NCBI GenBank assembly: GCA_964621615.1
Contig: CAZUMW010000020.1
Location: forward strand, 1 to 64,000
DNA length: 64,000 nucleotides
Direction of reading: 5' to 3'
Source of the DNA: CAZUMW01 sp964621615
GTDB taxonomy: Bacteria; Desulfobacterota; WTBG01; CAIYCZ01; CAIRTM01
Positions 33,614 through 42,768 of the stretch are shown here, piece after piece. The notes under the pieces are model-generated. The model was not told where the DNA came from. It ran no database searches and was given only the letters and a program-made list of their open reading frames with translations. The translations under genes were made by a program, and so were the position numbers. Each line of letters opens with the position of its first letter. Position 1 is the stretch's first letter.

Positions 33614-34528
33614 ATGGGTAAACCAGAGGTCATCATCATTCAGGGCCCCACAGGCGTCGGTAAAAGCTCGGTTGCAGTCGATCTTGCACGGCGCTTTAGT
33701 GCGGAAATCATTAACGCTGATTCAATGCAGTTTTACCGCCATCTTGACATCGGCACGGCAAAACCCGGCCCCGAGGAGCTTTCCAGTGTGCGCCATCATT
33801 TATTTTCTGTTGTCGATCCCGATGAGCACTTCGATGCCGGGCGCTTCAGCGCCGAGGGCCGCAGGCTGATAGAGGAAATAACGTCCCGCGGCAATACGCC
33901 CCTTGTTGTCGGGGGCACCGGCCTGTATATCCGTGCGCTCACGGGAGGGCTGAGCCCCTCACCGCCGGCTGACAGGGCGCTGCGGGAACGGCTCCGCGCT
34001 CAGCCCGCAGCGGCGCTGTATGAGCGCCTGCAGCGCCTTGACCCCGAATATGCTGCCGCTGTTCACAAAAATGATACGGTGCGTATTGTCCGGGCCCTTG
34101 AAGTGTATTATCAGACCGGAAGCACTTTTTCCGAGCACCATCGCCGGCACCGCTTTTCCGACTCGCCGTACCGCTGTCTTCAGATAGGCCTGCGCATGGA
34201 TCGCGAAGCGCTGTACCGCATAATTAACCGTCGCGTTGACGCTATGATGTCCCGGGGCTTTATGGACGAGGTGCGCGGGCTTCTGAGCGCCGGATATTCA
34301 CCGGAGCTCAAATCGCTGCAAAGCATTGGCTACAAGCAGATGGTGTCCTGCGCCCGCGGCGAGATCAGCAGCGAGGACGCCGTTGCTGAGATAAAGAAGC
34401 AGACGCGGCGCTATGCAAAGCGCCAGCTGACCTGGTTCCGGAAAGCGGACGGGATAGTGTGGTTCACCCTTCCGGGGCAGCGTGCGGCGATAGGCAGGGC
34501 GGTGAAAAAGTTCTTGAATGTCCGTTAA
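33614..34528 (+). CDS. miaA: tRNA dimethylallyltransferase MiaA
   Basis: 304 residues from the ATG at 33614; an in-frame TTG at 33596 overlaps the terminator tail and is less likely. It transfers dimethylallyl to A37 of tRNAs reading UNN codons. Seen: P-loop GPTGVGKS, INADSMQFYRHLDIGTAKP, VVGGTGLYIRALTGG, RALEVYYQTG, LKSLQSIGYKQM and RRYAKRQLTWFR. Confidence 0.96.
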   Translation: MGKPEVIIIQGPTGVGKSSVAVDLARRFSAEIINADSMQFYRHLDIGTAKPGPEELSSVRHHLFSVVDPDEHFDAGRFSAEGRRLIEEITSRGNTPLVVGGTGLYIRALTGGLSPSPPADRALRERLRAQPAAALYERLQRLDPEYAAAVHKNDTVRIVRALEVYYQTGSTFSEHHRRHRFSDSPYRCLQIGLRMDREALYRIINRRVDAMMSRGFMDEVRGLLSAGYSPELKSLQSIGYKQMVSCARGEISSEDAVAEIKKQTRRYAKRQLTWFRKADGIVWFTLPGQRAAIGRAVKKFLNVR

Positions 34529-34542
34529 GATTTATTTTATTC

Positions 34543-34582
34543 TACTCTTTCAGGAAGCCCGGCCGGGCTTCCTGAAAGAGTA
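34543..34582. repeat. Perfect 40-bp palindrome
   Basis: TACTCTTTCAGGAAGCCCGG is directly followed by its exact reverse complement, with no loop. It sits between miaA and the next gene, ends 5 nt before a candidate start codon and has no U run, so it is not an ordinary terminator. Confidence 0.95.
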
Positions 34583-34608
34583 ATGTAATGCGGAGGAATG
34601 TGTTAACC

Positions 34609-35853
34609 ATGAATGGGACCTGCTTGTTGAGAATGAAGGCTGTTTGTATCGCAGCCCTGTGTTCTGTGCTTCTTTTTTCCGCCAGCGCTTTCTGTCAGCC
34701 CATGATGCATGAAATGTTTATCGGCCGCGGTGTGGCCGATATCCCTGAAGGATATGACACCGTTGCCGCACGGCAGAGAGCTCTTGCCGATGCTCAGCAA
34801 AAAGCGGTTCTGGCTGCGGTAAGCGCTGCGATGGCGGTTGACCGTATGGCGGCATATTTCCTGACGGTGAGGAATCTTGTTCTTGCGCGCGCCCAGCAGT
34901 ATGTACACCGGTTTAAAATTATAAGCGAGTATGAGAAGCTCGGATGCTATTATGTGACTATTCAGGCGGCTGTTCATCAGCAGCAGCTCAGAAAGGCACT
35001 TGTGGATATGGAGATACTGGAGCCGGAGCCCCGCAGGCAGTCCGTTCTGCTTATGATTTCCCGGGAGTACAGCGGCCGTGAATCGCCCCGGTGCTGGTGG
35101 TCGGCAGCACCGGAGCCGCAGGGCGCTGAGGTCACCTCCCCTGATGCAGAGCTTTCTGTCACGGAGCCGCTGGGCGACTTGTTTGTGCAGCGCGGCCTTG
35201 AGGTGGTTCCCCTGCCGGAGCAGGAGCCCGGCTACGCCGCAACCCAGTGCCCGCAGAGCTGTGCTCCCGACGATTCCGAAGTGCGGCGGTGCGCCGCATA
35301 CTTCGGCGCCGATCTTGTTGTGAGCGGCACCGCCGTTCTGAGCGCGGCGCAGATGCACGGCAGCTCATCCACCCATGCCGTGCAGTGCGATCTTGAAGCG
35401 CGCATAATCGATGTGCGAAGCGGCGCAGTGCATGTTCAGGGTGCAACGCATGCCCTGGGCGTCAGCGTACATACCGGGGCTGCCGCGCAGGATGCTGTTC
35501 GAAAGGCAAGCCTCAGAATTGCCGATCAGCTTATCGACAAGCTGCAGCTGCAGCGCACCACTGTGAGACAGTATGCTGTGACCGCTGTTTACGGCGCGCC
35601 CGTTCCGGGGCAGGAGGTGCGCTCCTGCATGAACAGCATTATCGGCTCTTTTCCTGATGCTGATATACACCGGATTGAAAGCGCCGGCGATAATCAGACC
35701 TGGCAGGTATCCCTTTCCTGCCAGGCAAACCGGGCCTCCGTGCTTGAAAAGATATTTGAAAAAGGGGTTGCCGGCTACAGCCTAGAGGTGCAGCCGCTCG
35801 ATAAAGACAGCTTCAAAATAATCTTTTCCGCAGGAGAGGCAAAAGAGCCATGA
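34609..35853 (+). CDS. Periplasmic protein of unknown function, FlgT-like N-terminus
   Basis: 414 residues from the ATG at 34609, which has a GGAGG 12 nt upstream; ATG 34588 and 34633 are alternatives. A signal peptide ends near SAFCQP. The region after it, GRGVADIPEGYDTVAARQRA followed by ALADAQQKAVLAAV, resembles the N-terminal unit of FlgT/LPP20-like envelope proteins. A central alpha/beta domain (AAYFGADLVVSGTAVL, RIIDVRSGAVHVQGA) resembles the CsgG/TolB-type fold. Its stop overlaps the next start by 4 nt (ATGA). The role is unknown. Confidence 0.65.
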   Translation: MNGTCLLRMKAVCIAALCSVLLFSASAFCQPMMHEMFIGRGVADIPEGYDTVAARQRALADAQQKAVLAAVSAAMAVDRMAAYFLTVRNLVLARAQQYVHRFKIISEYEKLGCYYVTIQAAVHQQQLRKALVDMEILEPEPRRQSVLLMISREYSGRESPRCWWSAAPEPQGAEVTSPDAELSVTEPLGDLFVQRGLEVVPLPEQEPGYAATQCPQSCAPDDSEVRRCAAYFGADLVVSGTAVLSAAQMHGSSSTHAVQCDLEARIIDVRSGAVHVQGATHALGVSVHTGAAAQDAVRKASLRIADQLIDKLQLQRTTVRQYAVTAVYGAPVPGQEVRSCMNSIIGSFPDADIHRIESAGDNQTWQVSLSCQANRASVLEKIFEKGVAGYSLEVQPLDKDSFKIIFSAGEAKEP

Positions 35854-36398
35854 ATGCGGCAAACATGCTTTCGCTTGCGCGCATGTGCCTCGTTCCGCTG
35901 CTTGTTATATTGTTGTGGTATGAGCGCTACCGCTTCGGTCTCGCTGTATTCACTGCGGCAGCGGTAACGGACGCCTTGGACGGCTATCTGGCGCGCCGGC
36001 TGAATCAGAGGACAAACCTCGGCTCCTATCTCGATCCCATAGCGGACAAGCTGCTGCTGGACAGCTCGTTTATTGTCTGCAGCGTGCTGGGCCTTATTCC
36101 GGTATGGCTTACGATTATTGTGCTCAGCCGGGATATGCTTGTGCTGCTCGGCACGCTTGTGCTGCATCTGAACGCTGTTGCGTTTGAGGTGCGCCCGCGC
36201 GCTTTGAGCAAGTGTGCAACCTTTTTTCAGATCGCTACCGTTATTGTTTCGCTGCTGGTGCATGAAGCATCGGCGGTGTCCGCGTATGCCGCTCCCGTGT
36301 TCTGGATAACCGGCCTGCTGACTACGGCGGCAGCAGCGTATTATCTGCTGATCGGGATGCGCATTATGAAAGAAAACGCATTATCCGGAGAGCCGTGA
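35850..36398 (+). CDS. CDP-alcohol phosphatidyltransferase (PgsA-like)
   Basis: A 182-residue membrane protein with the complete CDP-alcohol phosphotransferase motif Asp41-x2-Asp44-Gly45-x2-Ala48-Arg49-x8-Gly58-x3-Asp62-x3-Asp66. Four to five hydrophobic segments are present. The family makes phosphatidylglycerophosphate, cardiolipin or similar lipids; PgsA is the likeliest role by length. It overlaps the upstream periplasmic protein and sits 1 nt before coaBC, an operon. Confidence 0.88.
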   Translation: MNAANMLSLARMCLVPLLVILLWYERYRFGLAVFTAAAVTDALDGYLARRLNQRTNLGSYLDPIADKLLLDSSFIVCSVLGLIPVWLTIIVLSRDMLVLLGTLVLHLNAVAFEVRPRALSKCATFFQIATVIVSLLVHEASAVSAYAAPVFWITGLLTTAAAAYYLLIGMRIMKENALSGEP

Positions 36399-36399
36399 T

Positions 36400-37602
36400 A
36401 TGCCGCTGCCGCTTCGCAAAAAACATATTGTAACCGGCATTACCGGTGGTATTGCCGCGTATAAGTCAGCCGATCTTGTGCGCAGGATTATCGCCTGCGG
36501 GGCGACCGCTGAAGCGGTTATGACCGGCCACGCATGTGAATTTATCGCACCGCTTACCCTGCATACGCTGACAGAGCGCCCGGTGGTTACGGGTCTCTTC
36601 AGCCATGATGCCCCGAGCCCGGTTATTCATATTGATGTTGCGAAACGGGCGGATCTGGTGGCGGTTGTGCCGGCAACGGCGAACATTCTTGCCAAGGCGG
36701 CTGCAGGCATTGCCGATGACGCCCTTTCCAGCATTCTGCTTGCCACGCCGGCGCCGGTGCTGTTTGCGCCCGCAATGAACACAGTGATGTGGGACCATCC
36801 CGCAGTGCAGGAAAATGTGGCCCGCCTGGCAGGACGGGGATGCCATATCGTTTATCCCGAAAGCGGCGAGCTTGCCTGCGGGGATGAGGGACGGGGGCGG
36901 CTTGCCGATCTCGATGTGATTATAGATGAAATTGCCGCGGCGGTAAGCCCGAAAGATTTTGAGGGCAGGCGCGTCATCGTGACTGCAGGCCCGACGCGGG
37001 AGTATTCTGACCCCGTTCGATTTATCAGCAACCCGTCATCGGGTAAAATGGGCTATGCGCTAGCCCGCGCGCTGCGCCACCGGGGCGCCTCAATTGTGCT
37101 TGTCAGCGGCCCGGTTGCCCTGACGCCGCCCCCGGGTGTTGAGCGTGTAGAGGTTGAGAGCGCTGCCCGGATGGAGGAGGCGGTGCTCGAGTGTTACCCC
37201 AGCGCCGATATTGTTATAAAAGCGGCAGCCGTTGCAGACTACCGGCCGGCAAAAAAATTTCCACAGAAAATGAAAAAGGATGACGCTGCAGCCCGGTGGG
37301 ATATGGAGCGGACTCCTGATATTCTTGCATCGCTTGGCAAAGACAAGCAGGGACGCGTTCTCGTGGGGTTTGCTGCAGAAACGCAGAGCTGTGTTGATGC
37401 GGGTCGGGAAAAGCTCCAGCGAAAAAATCTCGATATGATTGTTGTCAATGATGTCAGCAGCAGCGATATCGGATTCGGCGCCGATATGAACAGGGTCACC
37501 TGTATATATGCGGACGGCCGGACGGAAGAAATACCCACCATGAGCAAAGATGAGCTTGCCCATGCTCTGCTGGACAGAATAGCCGGCCTGTTGAAGCGGT
37601 AA
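36400..37602 (+). CDS. coaBC: CoaBC: phosphopantothenoylcysteine synthetase/decarboxylase
   Basis: A 400-residue bifunctional coenzyme A enzyme. The N-terminal FMN decarboxylase CoaC has the active-site His77 (PVIHIDVAKRADL), PAMNTVMW (124-131) and the substrate-clamp Cys160 in GELACGDEGRGRL. The C-terminal synthetase CoaB (about 190-400) has VTAGPTREYSDPVRFISNPS, KAAAVADYRP and GFAAET. It sits in operon with the phosphatidyltransferase. A REP pair follows the stop. Confidence 0.96.
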   Translation: MPLPLRKKHIVTGITGGIAAYKSADLVRRIIACGATAEAVMTGHACEFIAPLTLHTLTERPVVTGLFSHDAPSPVIHIDVAKRADLVAVVPATANILAKAAAGIADDALSSILLATPAPVLFAPAMNTVMWDHPAVQENVARLAGRGCHIVYPESGELACGDEGRGRLADLDVIIDEIAAAVSPKDFEGRRVIVTAGPTREYSDPVRFISNPSSGKMGYALARALRHRGASIVLVSGPVALTPPPGVERVEVESAARMEEAVLECYPSADIVIKAAAVADYRPAKKFPQKMKKDDAAARWDMERTPDILASLGKDKQGRVLVGFAAETQSCVDAGREKLQRKNLDMIVVNDVSSSDIGFGADMNRVTCIYADGRTEEIPTMSKDELAHALLDRIAGLLKR

Positions 37603-37635
37603 AGGGCTATCGGCTGGTTTGATGGTATGGATTTC

Positions 37636-37715
37636 GGCGGACACGCTGCGCTTAGTCCGCCCTACGGGGGAATTGATAGGATCTAGCAGGGTGGACACGG
37701 ATGTGTCCACCGATT
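37636..37715. repeat. REP-like pair B-A (array 8)
   Basis: Type B (37637, GCTGCGCTTA centre) and type A (37689) hairpins between coaBC and the uracil-DNA glycosylase gene, the same arrangement as in the main arrays 16 kb away. Confidence 0.88.
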
Positions 37716-37756
37716 AAAACCGGGGCGGTCATAGCGGACTTTTTGGATAATGACGT

Positions 37757-38458
37757 ATGGCGCAGCAGGATAGCATAGGCCAGGAAATACATGAAATACT
37801 CAACAGCTTGCGTGCCCGGTGCGAGCACCGCAAAAGAGCGGGATTGCGCTTTATCGCTCGACCCGAAGCCCTCGAGACCGACAGCGGACGCACCAGCGCC
37901 GCAGAGCCTGACAAAGAGGGCTGCCTGATCGCTTTGCAGAATGAAATTGGCCCCTGCCAGCGGTGCGGCCTGCACGCCGGCCGCACGCACATCGTTTTCG
38001 GCGAGGGGAACCCGGACGCCGGCCTGATGTTTGTCGGGGAGGCGCCCGGCAGGGATGAGGATCTATCGGGGCATCCGTTTGTCGGCCGAGCAGGCCAGCT
38101 GCTTACCAGGATTATTCAGGCTATTAACCTTGAGCGCCGGGACGTCTATATAGCAAATATTATCAAGTGCCGCCCGCCTGACAACCGCGACCCCGAGCCT
38201 GAGGAGATACAGACCTGCTTCCCGTTTCTTGAGCGCCAGATAGATATCATCCGCCCGAAGGTCATCTGCGCTCTCGGCCGTATTGCGGCACAGGTGCTGC
38301 TTGATACCAGGGCGGGAATAACAGGGCTGCGCGGCAGATTTTATGAGCGAAACGGTATCAAAATAATGCCCACCTATCACCCGTCATACCTGCTCAGAAA
38401 TGAGGGCAGAAAAAAGGAAACCTGGATCGATATGCAGATGGTGCAAAAGGAGCTGTAA
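37757..38458 (+). CDS. Family 4 uracil-DNA glycosylase
   Basis: A 233-residue UDG of the [4Fe-4S] type: cluster ligands Cys67, Cys70, Cys138 and Cys154, motif GEAPGRDED (94-102), HPFVGRAGQLL, and the C-terminal PTYHPSYLLR. It removes uracil from DNA in base excision repair. The first 50 residues are a variable extension. An internal ATG is not needed; the start follows a short spacer after a REP pair. Confidence 0.93.
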   Translation: MAQQDSIGQEIHEILNSLRARCEHRKRAGLRFIARPEALETDSGRTSAAEPDKEGCLIALQNEIGPCQRCGLHAGRTHIVFGEGNPDAGLMFVGEAPGRDEDLSGHPFVGRAGQLLTRIIQAINLERRDVYIANIIKCRPPDNRDPEPEEIQTCFPFLERQIDIIRPKVICALGRIAAQVLLDTRAGITGLRGRFYERNGIKIMPTYHPSYLLRNEGRKKETWIDMQMVQKEL

Positions 38459-38526
38459 GGGCGCAATAGAGCGGGGGCGACAGCGGCTTCGATCACGAAC
38501 CGTATGCCGCCGAGGCGGGGCTTTTA

Positions 38527-38892
38527 TCAGCCGGAGGTCTCTGTGTCGTCTTCGAATGCAATCAGCTCGTGATCTATTTTGTCGGGATCCTGCGTATTGT
38601 ACTGCACAATTTTTTTGAGGTGGAAAAAGTCATTTTCCTCCATGCTTTCAAAGTGTATGCCCGCATCGGACGGGGTGCTCCTGACTATGTGCCCGTTGAT
38701 ATGAACGCGTATGCCTGCATCAAGCAGAATCACAACCTCACAGGGGCTGCCCGGGATCAGCTCGGGCAGGGGGGCGCAGCGCAGCCCGCGGAGGCTGAGG
38801 TTGAGCGTCTGTACCGGTATTTCTTTGCCGCCCTTTTTGATAATGACGTCAAAATGCACAGGAGCGCGTGTATGCTTGCGTCGCTCTGACAT
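38527..38892 (-). CDS. PilZ-domain c-di-GMP-binding protein
   Basis: 121 residues, single PilZ domain: the RxxxR motif in ERRKHTRAPV and the second motif as NLSLRGLRC (N/D-x-S-x-x-G), then the beta barrel to about residue 90 and an acidic tail. It would bind cyclic di-GMP and relay it to an unknown partner, for example motility or polysaccharide export. It is divergent from the MBL-fold gene. Confidence 0.88.
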   Translation of the reverse strand: MSERRKHTRAPVHFDVIIKKGGKEIPVQTLNLSLRGLRCAPLPELIPGSPCEVVILLDAGIRVHINGHIVRSTPSDAGIHFESMEENDFFHLKKIVQYNTQDPDKIDHELIAFEDDTETSG

Positions 38893-38991
38893 AGCGGACC
38901 CCTTAAAAACAGTTCATCTGATGCTGTCAGTTTGAATAATACAACAAAACAGCGCCAAGAACAACATGCATTCTTTTATGGCTGAGGGGCT

Positions 38992-39693
38992 ATGATCGAA
39001 CAGGTAACCCGCACTCTGTACCGCATTGCATGCAGCCGGTCAAACGCCTACCTTGCCGCAGGCAGCGGCCTTGTGCTTATTGACACCGGCATGCCGGCGG
39101 ACAGCGACCGCATCATTTCCGCGATTAAGCACATCGGGTACAATCCGGCAGACCTTCAGGCGATAGTGCTGACGCACGGCCACCTTGACCATGCGGGCTC
39201 AGCTGCACGCTTGCAGCAGATATCGGGCGCACAAGTGGCTGCCGGGGCCGCCGATGCCGAATATATCGAAGGGAGGCGAATGCTGTGCAGCATGCCGCGC
39301 GAGGGCGCAGGCGGGAAGGTGTTCCGCCTGGTGCTGTTTGTGCTCGAGAAATACATTCAGCGATACGCGCCGGTGCAGGTTGATATAAAACATGCCCCCG
39401 GCGGGCACACGGATATCAGCGGGCTTTCTCTTATAGGCACACCCGGCCATTCACCCGGAAGCATATCAGTATATGATTCGCAGCAAAAGGTTCTGATCGT
39501 GGGAGATGCTCTCAGCGGCGAGCCGGAGGTGCATCTTCCTCCACGCCCCGGATGCGCCTGTTACGCCGAGGCGCTTCGCTCGGTTCAGAAGCTGGCGCGA
39601 TGTGATTTTGATATCTGCCTTTTCGGGCACGGCCCCCCGCTGCGCCCTGATGCCGCAGGCCGGATACAGCGTCTGGCGGGAGCGCTGCCATAA
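38992..39693 (+). CDS. Metallo-beta-lactamase-fold hydrolase
   Basis: 233 residues. The metal site THGHLDHAG supplies His62, His64, Asp66 and His67; later ligands lie in GTPGHSPGSIS, VGDALSG and FGHGPP. It resembles glyoxalase II-like and YflN-like hydrolases; substrate unknown. There is no C-terminal domain. Confidence 0.9.
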   Translation: MIEQVTRTLYRIACSRSNAYLAAGSGLVLIDTGMPADSDRIISAIKHIGYNPADLQAIVLTHGHLDHAGSAARLQQISGAQVAAGAADAEYIEGRRMLCSMPREGAGGKVFRLVLFVLEKYIQRYAPVQVDIKHAPGGHTDISGLSLIGTPGHSPGSISVYDSQQKVLIVGDALSGEPEVHLPPRPGCACYAEALRSVQKLARCDFDICLFGHGPPLRPDAAGRIQRLAGALP

Positions 39694-39860
39694 CACCCCC
39701 AAAGCACCGGCTGCCTGTTTTCCCGCTGTGCGGTTTGCAAACCGCCCGGGGCCCGGGAATAATAATCACAGGTAAACCTCCGGCTCTGCCGGAGGACTCA
39801 CAGAGTTTGACATATGCGGGATTCTCATGATTTTTTCTGCATTGTGATACTGAAAAACAG

Positions 39861-40230
39861 TACTGGATTGCCCGGACTTCAGAGGATGTGTCGCAATTGA
39901 TTGTCAAAAAAAAGAGGCTTTCACATTTGGTCTACAATCAAATATTTTTGATTTTGAGGGGTTCGATCTTTCCGAAATATTCAGCTTTCTGCCCTCAATT
40001 TGAATTGCGACACAGCCTCCTTCAGCGGGCAATGACAACAGGGTCAACAGTTCAGCACAAACCGTCATCACCCGGTTTATCCGGGTGATCCAGGATTTTT
40101 TGTCGATGATAACATAGCACGCAGTCGGGGCGGTGCTGACAGTACGGGCAGAATGCCCCGGTTTGTCAACTGTTTTGAGTTGTTTGTTTTTGCAGCCGCT
40201 TAGAGCGGCTCATTAATCAAGCCTTCGGCT
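39861..40230. repeat. Dispersed repeat C, copy 2 (interrupted)
   Basis: It starts CTGGATTGCCCGGACTTCA (39863-39881), resumes after the inserted element at GCGGGCAATGACAA (40025), then GTCAACAGTTCAGCACAAAC, the CACCCGGTTTATCCGGGTGA hairpin, CACGCAGTCGGGGCGGTG, and TTTGCAGCCGCTTAGAGCGG. The first half matches 9315-9465 and the second half 43420-43545. The stretch 39694-39860 has only a CCTCCGGC/GCCGGAGG hairpin. Confidence 0.8.
39882..40019. mobile_element. 138-bp MITE-like element with CTTCA target duplication
   Basis: Its ends are inverted repeats: GAGGATGTGTCGCAATTGA on the left, and GAGGCTGTGTCGCAATTCA as the complement of the right end. The direct repeat CTTCA flanks it (39877-39881 and 40020-40024). 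The interior is AT-rich and non-coding. It interrupts repeat C, whose uninterrupted relative is at 9325-9350. It must have been moved by a transposase encoded elsewhere. Confidence 0.8.
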
Positions 40231-40267
40231 TTGTCGCAGGTTATGACTTTTTTCATGGGCGGCACAG

Positions 40268-42595
40268 ATGGCTTACTTTCTTTTGACCGCACTTGCATTT
40301 TTGTTCGGGGCGTACGGCGTTGCCGCACAGGTGTATTTTGTGCGGGAGCTGCTTGTCGTTTTTTTCGGCAATGAGCTGTGCATCGGCATTGTATTTACCG
40401 CCTGGTTCGCCGGCATCTGGACGGGTGCGGCATGCGGCGGACGGAGCGCGCAGCGGCTGACAAAAAGCCCCGCGCTTTTTGTTGCTTCCTTTGTCGCGCT
40501 GACGCTGCTTCCCTTTTTCCTGCTGCCGGTAATGCGCTCGCTGCGCATGATCATGTCAATTCCCGCCGGGACGTTCCCCTCTCTGTATCACATTATCGTA
40601 GGTACCGGTGTCAGCGTCTGCCCGTTCAGCTTTATGGTCGGTTTTCTGTTCCCGGTTTCCTGCAGCATGGTCGGGCTGCATCACCGCCGGGCAAGCGCGG
40701 ATATCGGGTGGGTATATCTGTGGGAGTCGGCCGGCAGCCTCGCAGCCGGAGCGCTGCTGTCTTTTGTGCTTATTCCGGCGTGCTCGCCGCTTCTTTTTTT
40801 CGCTGCAGGTGCTTTGCTGGTGCATGCCGCATGTGCAGCGCTCTGCGCTGTGCTGGATCCCTTTGGCGGAAAAAAATTTCTGTTTGCAGGGCTTTGTGCG
40901 CTGATAGTTATATCCGCCGGTACCATCCTGAGCGGCTCGATCGGCCGGCTTGACACGCGGCTTGAGCTGCTTCGCTGGCAATCGCTCAAAACAGGCCAGC
41001 GCTTTGTTGACGCAACAAACAGCAAATACCAGCACCTTGTCCTTGCATGCTTACAGGAACAGTACAGCCTTTTTGCCAACGGATTCTTTCAGGCGGCCTA
41101 TCCCGACCGGTATACGGCTGCGGGAACAGCCCACCTGCTGATGTGTCAGCACCCGCGGCCGCGCCGGGTGCTGCTGATAGGAGGCGGTGTAACCGGGCTT
41201 CTCAGGGAAGTGCTCAAGCACCCCGTTGCGCGGGTTGATTATGTAGAGCTTGACCCTGCAATATTTACCATTATGGGGCCTGTTCTTGAGCATGAAGACA
41301 GGCTGGCCCTTAATGACCCGCGGGTCAGCACGTATTTTACTGACGGCAGGCGCTACATCATGCAGGCGCGCACAGCCTATGACCTGATTATCGTTTCGGC
41401 GCCGGAGCCGTCGACCGCGCTGCTTAACCGGCTGTATACCGTTGAGTTTTTCTCTGAGGCCAGGAGGATTCTGGCACCCGGCGGCGCCCTGACCACGGGG
41501 ATGAGCTCAACTGCCCAGTATGTAAGCCGTGAGCAGGCCGATTATCTTGCATCCGTGTACTATGGGCTGAAAAGTGTTTTTCCGGAGGTTCGTATGCTGC
41601 CCGGAGAGACAAATTATTTTCTGGCGGCAAGCAGCCCCGGCGTCGTCAGCTCGGACGCTGCGGTGCTGCAGCAGCGGTTTGAAGGAAGAAACATTTCCAC
41701 GCAGTATTTTTCACCAGCGCTGTTCCCGTTCATTGCAGACAGCGAGCGCGTGGCATTTGTGCGGCAGCTCCTTTCTGACCGAAAGCCCGCCGTGGTGAAT
41801 TCCGATTTTCATCCGGTTACCTATTACTATAATCTGGTGCTGTGGGATATTGTTTCCGGCCCTGCCGGCGGTTTTTCAGTGATGAATTTTTTCAGCCGGC
41901 GGGGTTTCTGGTATGCGCTTGTGCTGAGCGCTGCTGCTGTTTTTTTCACTGCTGCGCTCGTCGTTGTCCGACGTAAGCGCCCGCACGTGCGCGCTGTGTG
42001 CCTGTGGGCTGTTGCTGCGTCCGGTATGGCCGGGATGGGCATGGAGCTGGTGATTGTTTTTCTGTATCAGAGCCTGTACGGGTATGTTTATGAAAAAATC
42101 GGTATTATCGTGGCACTTTTTATGGCCGGCCTGGCCTGCGGCGGATGGTATGTCCGGCGGCGCATCGTTTCCGGCAAAACAGCATCGATGCCCGGCGTTT
42201 GTGCGATACAGATACTGCTGTGCGCTTTGTGCGCCGCGCTGCCTGCTTTGTTCGGCTCGGGCTGGGCTGACCGGGTTGTGCCGGGTGTTTTCTCTGTGCA
42301 GGAATATATGAGCGCTGCGGTTATATATGCTGTCGGGCTTCTGGGCGGTATGCAGTTTCCCCTTGTCTGCCACGTTATGATCGGCTTCGGCTGCGATCCC
42401 GCAAAAAGCGCCGGATGGGTTGATGCGATGGACCATGCCGGCGCCTGTGCAGGCTCGTTTTTTACCGGCATATTCCTTCTGCCGCTGTTTGGTATTGGTA
42501 CGTCATGCACGATCATTGCCGTGCTGCTTGGGACCGGTGCCGTCCTGACAGCAGCGCATCTGTGGGCAGCTGCAGAGAGAAAAAGCGCAGGATAA
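40268..42595 (+). CDS. Membrane protein with spermidine-synthase-like domain
   Basis: 775 residues. About seven transmembrane segments precede a spermidine-synthase-type Rossmann domain at about residues 270-500: VLLIGGGVTGLLREVLKHP, VDYVELDPAIF, DPRVSTYFTDGRRYIMQ, YDLIIVSAPEPST and the catalytic-loop region. Further membrane segments follow to the C-terminus. Fused SpeE-like membrane proteins of this kind are common but uncharacterised. In the usual DAPEP-type loop the Asp is replaced by SAPEPS, so aminopropyl transfer is doubtful. The aminopropyl donor site is otherwise recognisable. Confidence 0.82.
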   Translation: MAYFLLTALAFLFGAYGVAAQVYFVRELLVVFFGNELCIGIVFTAWFAGIWTGAACGGRSAQRLTKSPALFVASFVALTLLPFFLLPVMRSLRMIMSIPAGTFPSLYHIIVGTGVSVCPFSFMVGFLFPVSCSMVGLHHRRASADIGWVYLWESAGSLAAGALLSFVLIPACSPLLFFAAGALLVHAACAALCAVLDPFGGKKFLFAGLCALIVISAGTILSGSIGRLDTRLELLRWQSLKTGQRFVDATNSKYQHLVLACLQEQYSLFANGFFQAAYPDRYTAAGTAHLLMCQHPRPRRVLLIGGGVTGLLREVLKHPVARVDYVELDPAIFTIMGPVLEHEDRLALNDPRVSTYFTDGRRYIMQARTAYDLIIVSAPEPSTALLNRLYTVEFFSEARRILAPGGALTTGMSSTAQYVSREQADYLASVYYGLKSVFPEVRMLPGETNYFLAASSPGVVSSDAAVLQQRFEGRNISTQYFSPALFPFIADSERVAFVRQLLSDRKPAVVNSDFHPVTYYYNLVLWDIVSGPAGGFSVMNFFSRRGFWYALVLSAAAVFFTAALVVVRRKRPHVRAVCLWAVAASGMAGMGMELVIVFLYQSLYGYVYEKIGIIVALFMAGLACGGWYVRRRIVSGKTASMPGVCAIQILLCALCAALPALFGSGWADRVVPGVFSVQEYMSAAVIYAVGLLGGMQFPLVCHVMIGFGCDPAKSAGWVDAMDHAGACAGSFFTGIFLLPLFGIGTSCTIIAVLLGTGAVLTAAHLWAAAERKSAG

Positions 42596-42768
42596 TTGTA
42601 TGGCACAAATGTTTGATATATGCAAAGTACATTTTGTGTTTTGTGAGGCTGTGAAGCGGCCCTGCATAGATAGAAACAGTTTTTTTAAGGCCGGGGTAAA
42701 GTTTTGCGGGAAATGTGCCGATACGTTGAGTGAAAATCTGTCTGCGAATATGTCCGGGAGGATAGTCT

